NCBI GenBank assembly: GCA_900708905.1 | Contig: CAADRB010000010.1 | Span: 2,859,578 to 2,923,577, forward strand | From: Hymenolepis diminuta | Lineage: Eukaryota; Platyhelminthes; Cestoda; Cyclophyllidea; Hymenolepididae | Direction of reading: 5' to 3' | DNA: 64,000 bases | Shown here: in pieces, positions 58,801 to 64,000 of the stretch | How positions within the stretch are numbered: the stretch's first letter is position 1 | How the letters are laid out: each line of letters starts with the position of its first letter | Position numbers and translations under genes: made by a program | The notes under the pieces: generated by a model | Database searches by the model: none | What the model saw: only the letters and a program-made list of their open reading frames with translations | What the model was told of the DNA's origin: nothing

Positions 58801-61147
58801 CATCAGACGATTAGATAGAAACAGGCATTTGAAAATCCTAAAATATGAAGTTAAATGTAGAGGCAAAGGGTGAATACAAAAAATTACTGATATCAGAATA
58901 ATTAATCTCAAATAAACAAATACTCTTGAGACGAAATTTGACAAGAGCCTTAGTAGGGGAAAATTGGCAAATATTTTATAGTGGATTAGCTGCGACTAAA
59001 AGGAGTTCTTTCACTTGAGAATTAGTCCTGCGCGAAGGTGTGTGTTTATTTATGTCTAATTGCTGATTCACACACACCTAACACGAATTTTCTCCCTCTT
59101 CTCCGGGAAATTTTACCCCTCTTTTTTCCACGGCTTTTCTTTCATGGATTAGTCCGACGCTACATCACTCTAAACAAAAGACGACTTATTTTACTCCTGC
59201 TGCTGCCATGTGTTTCAGCGAGTATGACTCACTTGAGGCAAAAGAGATTAATTTGTGAATTTATTGACTTTGTTGTGAATATATATCTGTGTAGCCAATC
59301 ACTTCAGTGTCTGACTCGAAATTGATGTCTATGGTCTTGGCTGTCGAATTCTAATTATCAAGCGATTTTACAATTGTCAGCAAAATATATTAAGGTTTAC
59401 AAAAAGACTAACACATTTGTATAGCAGTAGATTTTTTACCCACAAAACGACAGAATTCGGCATCAAATAGTATAATGATTACTCAAATATAGATGTTGAA
59501 AGACATATGTTCTTTCCCGAAAATGGACGTTGAAATATATTTTTCAGCGTGTTATCGTTACTGCTAATGTCCATGGCAAAGCAACAATTTTTAATCGTAG
59601 GAAAGCGTTTGAATAATGAGAAAATTAGTCCAATGAGATATAAATGGGGTAGGTGGGCTGGAGAAGAAGCACACAATTATTTCCGGGCATCGATAGTCTT
59701 GCTTTACTTAAATTTGCAGTGTTTCCTCATAAGAAATATGGTTCACAATATAACGTCCTAATGTTCAAATTTCACAGTCTGACTCCCAAGTTCATAGATG
59801 AGATTGTGTCCAGAGCCATTTTGACTAGTGAATTGGGTGGTTAATCATACCATTCGTATCCTCTTGAGATCAATGCCGGGTAGGTAAATCAGGCGAAGAT
59901 GTTTTTGATATTCAATAAACAATTCATCACACAATTATTACTGGGGATGTTATAAAAAAATAAAATTCGATAGAGTAAAAGTCGATACCATCCAATATTT
60001 GAAACAAGTATAGTGCCGACGAAAGTTAGCTCTTTGTTCACCTGCTTCTCACATCTATTTTTAAACCTTGAGTATCTACTATTATTATTTTAGTTACTAC
60101 CAATTTAAAATCACTAAAATATTCGAATATTTATGCTAATTACTGGCCAATTTCAAATTTAGTCTTTGAATTAGACCATATCTTAAATTTTTTCTTCATT
60201 TTAGAATACACAAGAGGTTTAGTGATTTGTTTAATGACAAAAACTTCTTCCAGATGCATAATTTAACTAATAACATACATTAGAAAAAAAATCTTCAATC
60301 CTAACGGCAATTTGAAAATATCACTATTCAAAATTCATAAAAATGTAAAAATGTAATTTTAATATCTACAAGCCGACCAAGAAGAAGACACAAGTTCTCC
60401 TTGTTATTAGCGGAAACTTATTCCATTTCAACTGGAACTTTGTACAATTCATGTTAATTTAAATAAACTATTTTAGGGTTAGTCGATATTTCAGTAACAA
60501 TGGGAAGAAAATATAAAATATAATGTTAATTTCGACAAGGAAAAATATTTCATATTTTTTCATAATTATATTTCCATCTTGATAATACAACATTACTATA
60601 GGTTGTAAACAACGTTTTTCCTTGAAAAATAATCAGACTCCTTAAAAATCGATGAATTTATAGGCACCGTGCGCTTACCATTACATCCAGGCACGCGAAT
60701 TTCTTCGGGCGATAAAGCCTCCACCCCCGCAAACGCTTTTTCCGTTGCAATCAATAATCGCATTCTCCGCTTCCTTAATACTCTTTCAAACTCCGCTTCA
60801 CTGCGATATCGATCAGCACAAAGTGTATTTACATTGCGTCCACTTTCGCTTGCACCACCATCACTTTGTGCACCCCCTTTCAAAGTCGTCATCGATTCGG
60901 CAGCAGTCGAACAAGCTTCCGGTCCATCCAGTGAGTAAAATTTGAAGGAACTTCCCCCGCCTGCGCTACTACATCTCTTCATTTGGTACTCTTGTTCTTC
61001 TTGGGTGAGACAGGAGAAGGACGCTAGTTTCTGACGAAGCCGAACCGAGGCCCTTCGAGCATAAGCCTTAGCACTTTCATTGTCTGGCGAATCAGGGGAT
61101 ATTTGAATGTAGCGATAAGGAGCGCTTGCTACTTGAGCATCGTATAA
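52818..61147 (-). CDS. VANGL: Van Gogh-like planar cell polarity protein, C-terminal part (last two exons)
   Basis: VANGL/Strabismus is a four-pass membrane protein at the core of planar cell polarity signalling. It acts at the plasma membrane with Prickle and Dishevelled through its cytoplasmic C-terminus. Exon A (61147-60679) has SSFKFYSLDGPEA and FERVLRKRRMRLLIATEKAF, matching the conserved C-terminal region. Exon B (53344-52818) has PRQAAQFLF, QKYLRLTRLQHLHPPDAILS and ASPEAFLSVF, and ends DEHLVTV. Exon A ends with one nucleotide and exon B begins with two, giving a Gly codon, so the phases fit across a 7,334-bp intron. Exon B is 2+525 nt including TGA. The visible part is 331 residues. 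The transmembrane exons are missing and must lie to the right. Coding GC is well above the surroundings. The final residues differ from the vertebrate ETSV PDZ ligand. Family assignment is strong; joining the exons relies on homology order plus phase. Confidence 0.9.
55940..56240 (+). repeat. tRNA-like short repeat in VANGL intron
   Basis: GGAGGCTAAAGAGTGTGGAT running into TCGAACCTC is tRNA-like around the B-box, but the body differs from the UGGT-intron SINE family. This may be a second SINE type or a lone tRNA-like remnant. The 97-codon minus-strand ORF across it is not considered a gene. Confidence 0.35.
58430..58660 (+). repeat. Hairpin-ended dispersed repeat, copy c (VANGL intron)
   Basis: AAGTAAATATTCTACAATCC and CAATTTCAGTTGCTTTCCCG match landmarks of the 47.5 kb copy in the same order. 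The hairpin is decayed. Confidence 0.4.
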
Positions 61148-64000
61148 CTATAAAAGAAATATCAAATATCATCTCTAAATCTTGGGATACAAAGCATCTT
61201 CTTTCGATAATTTTACGATCCAAGCATCATTCTAATTGAGGTTTCATATACACCGACGAATTTAAAACCTAGTTAGTTAGATAAGTCGCTGATCATCATC
61301 TAAACAACAAGTGGAGACTTTGAGATAAGAGGTTCACAAACAACTTTTATTTACGTGTAAACACTTAGACAGATAGACAAGCTTCCTCGGATATACGAAA
61401 ACTTCCGTCCACAACAATAAGTGGGCACTTGAGTTTAACAACTTTGCACACATTATTGCTGACAACATTTCACATGGGGATTTATTTTTCACACGGAAAT
61501 GCTAGAAAGATCATTAAAAAATGGTATTTGAAGATCAAGGTAAGGTTGTTTAGGAAAACGCTTGAAGGGAATGAAGAGAAATGACAGATGTACCAAACGC
61601 TCTAGTATTCGTTTTGCATTTACTCATCAGCCTAGACCAAGATAATGAATAATAGCCAAGATTAAGAATGACATTTTTTATATATCACGTCTGTATATTC
61701 CATTCATTCGATCAAAAGAACACGACCATTCACTGTATATATTGAGAATAAGAGCTAGACAGAGCCATGTATAGCTTTCATTTTGACATTTTCTAAAGAG
61801 AAGGAAGAGTAAAATTTAAAGACTTCATTTGAATTTTTCATCATATAATATGAATTAATACAACGCTTTTCACTTCGCGAATTTTATTTGCAGTTCTCAC
61901 AAGCCTAAATGATCCCGACACGCTTACAATCACGTAAGTACGCTTTTTGAGGAGTAAAAGAAATCTGAAGGAACTGAGCATTCCCGAAGCACAATCAATT
62001 GGACAATCCTAGTAGTCAGATTAAATAATAAAATAAGATTCATTGGGCAATTCTTCATATCAATAAATTAAAAAGAACTAGTTTTGTATTCATGGTCCTT
62101 AATTATAAAAATGTGAGCTCGCGTTTTTAAGTTTATTCGAAAAATCAATACAGTAGAATGTATGAGGAAATTTGTGATTTAATTTTATTAACTATAATAT
62201 TCAAAGTAAATTTTCGGAAAATATGTTTATGAATTCCAGACACAAATCAAATCTCGTACAAACTATCCAATTCAACTTTCAACCCCAAGTGAGTAATACT
62301 AGATCAAACAGTGACGATAATTGTTTCCGACATATATCCCCCGCTAAAATTTGCCAAGATCATAAATTATTTCATCAAAAGGGACGGAGGGAGATTGTAT
62401 GATTCATCTCAAAAGGAGCCATTAAGGCAGATTTTGAATATACTTTTGAATACTTTAAAAGATTGATGAGATAAAGACTTTGCCAACCCATAGGTATCCC
62501 CTACCAGCGCTCATCAATCTGATCTAGTAGACCAGAAAATTACTACTAGATTTCAAATAATCATTTAGTGATGAGTGATCCCTCAAATTAAACAGACATT
62601 AATTACCAGTTACCGCACTACAGAGAAATTGCGGGAAAATATCCCAAAGATATATTTCAATGACAACTGCATATTTAATAATCTGAGAGAAAATTGCGTT
62701 AATATTTTCAAAGATTTATTTCAACTAAAGATAGACACTGGCAAAGAATTTATTTACCACCGCAGGCGTCCAAAATATACAATCTGTTGTCAGCGTAAAT
62801 AAATTTTCAAAGGAATGTGAAGGTTAGCCTGGGAATTTCCCAACTTATTTTCATCTCCATTTGTAGACGAAAAATAACAGTCAAAACATATTGATCCTGA
62901 CATTCCCATCTAATTTGTGGCAAAGAAATTTATTCAGTAAATGGTAGACGGTATCGAAATAAGGAATATAATAAGGGCAAGAATAAACGAAAGCTGAGGA
63001 GTAGCATTTTGGAGCCATCACATTCTGAGAATCATGTTGCTATTCTCCTCTTAAATACTAATAAGCTAACGGTTGGTTATTCCATTTTATTGATGTGCGC
63101 CGACGATTCCTAAATCTCTGAATTGAAAGGTGTGGATACACACAGTCTTTATAAAAATATTTCCCAATGTTTACTGTGGCTAAATGGAGGCTTAGAAAAG
63201 TAGTGACTGTTAGACTACATCAATGGGTACCAAACTAGCGCCATTTAATATGACTGACAACTGGACTATAGCTACCCCACTTGTCGCGACAGTACACATG
63301 AATAATTAAATTAAATACGGATTAAGAAATCAGTCAGCAAATACTTAGATCAAAAGCACTTCCTCTGATTGTTTGATTCATTGATATGAAGACAATAATG
63401 AATATTTGAAAGACCTGTCTGAAGACAATCTCACTTGTCACTGTGTGTATAATTTTGCATCCGTCTGGATATACGAAAAAAAAGTCTACTTTTTAGACGA
63501 GCGTCACAAAATTGTGCTGAACTCAATACTTCCTATTGTTTATAAAGAATCAATCTATCGTCATCAGAGAAAATTGAATTATTGGTAAAGAGAGAATAAA
63601 TTCTAGATCCTCATAAATTGAAAACTTTACATTCTTCAAACCGTCTTTTGAATAATTGTAGAAAGAGCAATCTAATGTGATAGACAAGTACGTTATCACT
63701 AAGCCACCTGCAAATTGCGACAGAAAAGTGCTTTCTAGCACTTAGCTTGGAAAAGGGGAAAAGCATTCGGAACTCTCTCCCTCTCACTGAGAAATTCGCA
63801 TTCCGCTGCCCCTATATGGAAACAACTAACCACTACGGTAAAATTTATTCTGATATCCGAATTCACTCCAATAAACTTAGTACATATTCGGGTGATTTAA
63901 ACAAAAGGTGGTACCGAAGGTGCGATTAAGATGGGGTATATAGCTATCAATGCAGCATTTACTAAGAAAAGGTAAATTAGTTCTTTCTACTTAGCTTCAG
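61148..64000 (-). other. VANGL upstream intron, no exon seen
   Basis: The acceptor ttcttttatag at 61148-61149 shows that an intron extends to the right. Nothing resembling the four transmembrane segments or the N-terminal Ser/Thr cluster of VANGL is visible up to the window end, so the intron is at least 2.8 kb. Confidence 0.5.

Larger units (their letters stand above)
53345..60678 (-). other. VANGL last intron (7.3 kb)
   Basis: The donor is AATG/gtaagcgc at 60678 and the acceptor tttttaag at 53345-53346. Inside are a tRNA-like repeat at 55.94-56.24 kb and a hairpin-ended repeat at 58.43-58.66 kb. ORFs of 60-97 codons on either strand, including 54036-54218 and 54557-54814, have no recognisable domain. 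Confidence 0.7.

Noticed and set aside
1..64000. CRISPR arrays, bacterial operons, rRNA genes
   Set aside because: No regular direct repeats with spacers, no rRNA-like conserved blocks, and the gene structure is clearly eukaryotic.

Overview
The window looks like nuclear DNA of a parasitic flatworm, most likely a tapeworm. It is AT-rich and has multi-exon genes with two classes of very short intron (35-42 bp and 71-100 bp) beside long ones. Splice acceptors lie flush against several start codons, as expected for spliced-leader trans-splicing. It also carries tRNA-derived SINE-like repeats and irritans-type mariner elements. The taxon is inferred from these traits and from protein divergence; no marker gene settles it.

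Layout. 1-3.34 kb: the 5' half of a SIN3 co-repressor gene on the minus strand, with three exons carrying PAH1, PAH2, a divergent PAH3 and the start of the HDAC-interaction domain. It runs off the left edge. 5.44-6.13 kb: ARV1, one exon, plus strand. Only 25 nt after its stop comes a complete 20-exon UGGT gene (UDP-glucose:glycoprotein glucosyltransferase, 6.16-26.47 kb). My exon model adds up to 1,703 residues with every phase consistent, from a signal peptide to a C-terminal KEEL ER-retrieval signal. UGGT introns hold SINE-like copies and one mariner element. 26.5-32.1 kb is mostly old dispersed repeats. 32.2-32.5 kb has a small twinfilin-like fragment on the minus strand. 32.8-34.5 kb, minus strand, is a six-exon gene of at least 410 residues ending in a Myb domain with a telobox, a candidate TRF-type telomere-binding protein. 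34.5-51.3 kb is a gene-poor, repeat-rich stretch. 51.3-52.2 kb is a second, truncated mariner. 52.8-61.1 kb, minus strand, carries the last two exons of a Van Gogh-like (VANGL) planar-polarity gene separated by a 7.3 kb intron; its transmembrane exons must lie beyond the right side. 61.1-64 kb shows no exon I can support.

The genes are mostly housekeeping or developmental: transcriptional repression (SIN3), ER lipid and GPI homeostasis (ARV1), ER glycoprotein quality control (UGGT), telomere binding (TRF-like) and planar cell polarity (VANGL). ARV1 and UGGT both act at the ER and are spaced so closely that a shared polycistronic transcript is the simplest reading. The most unusual items are this ARV1-UGGT pair, the telobox protein, the ultrashort introns and the undescribed repeat families.
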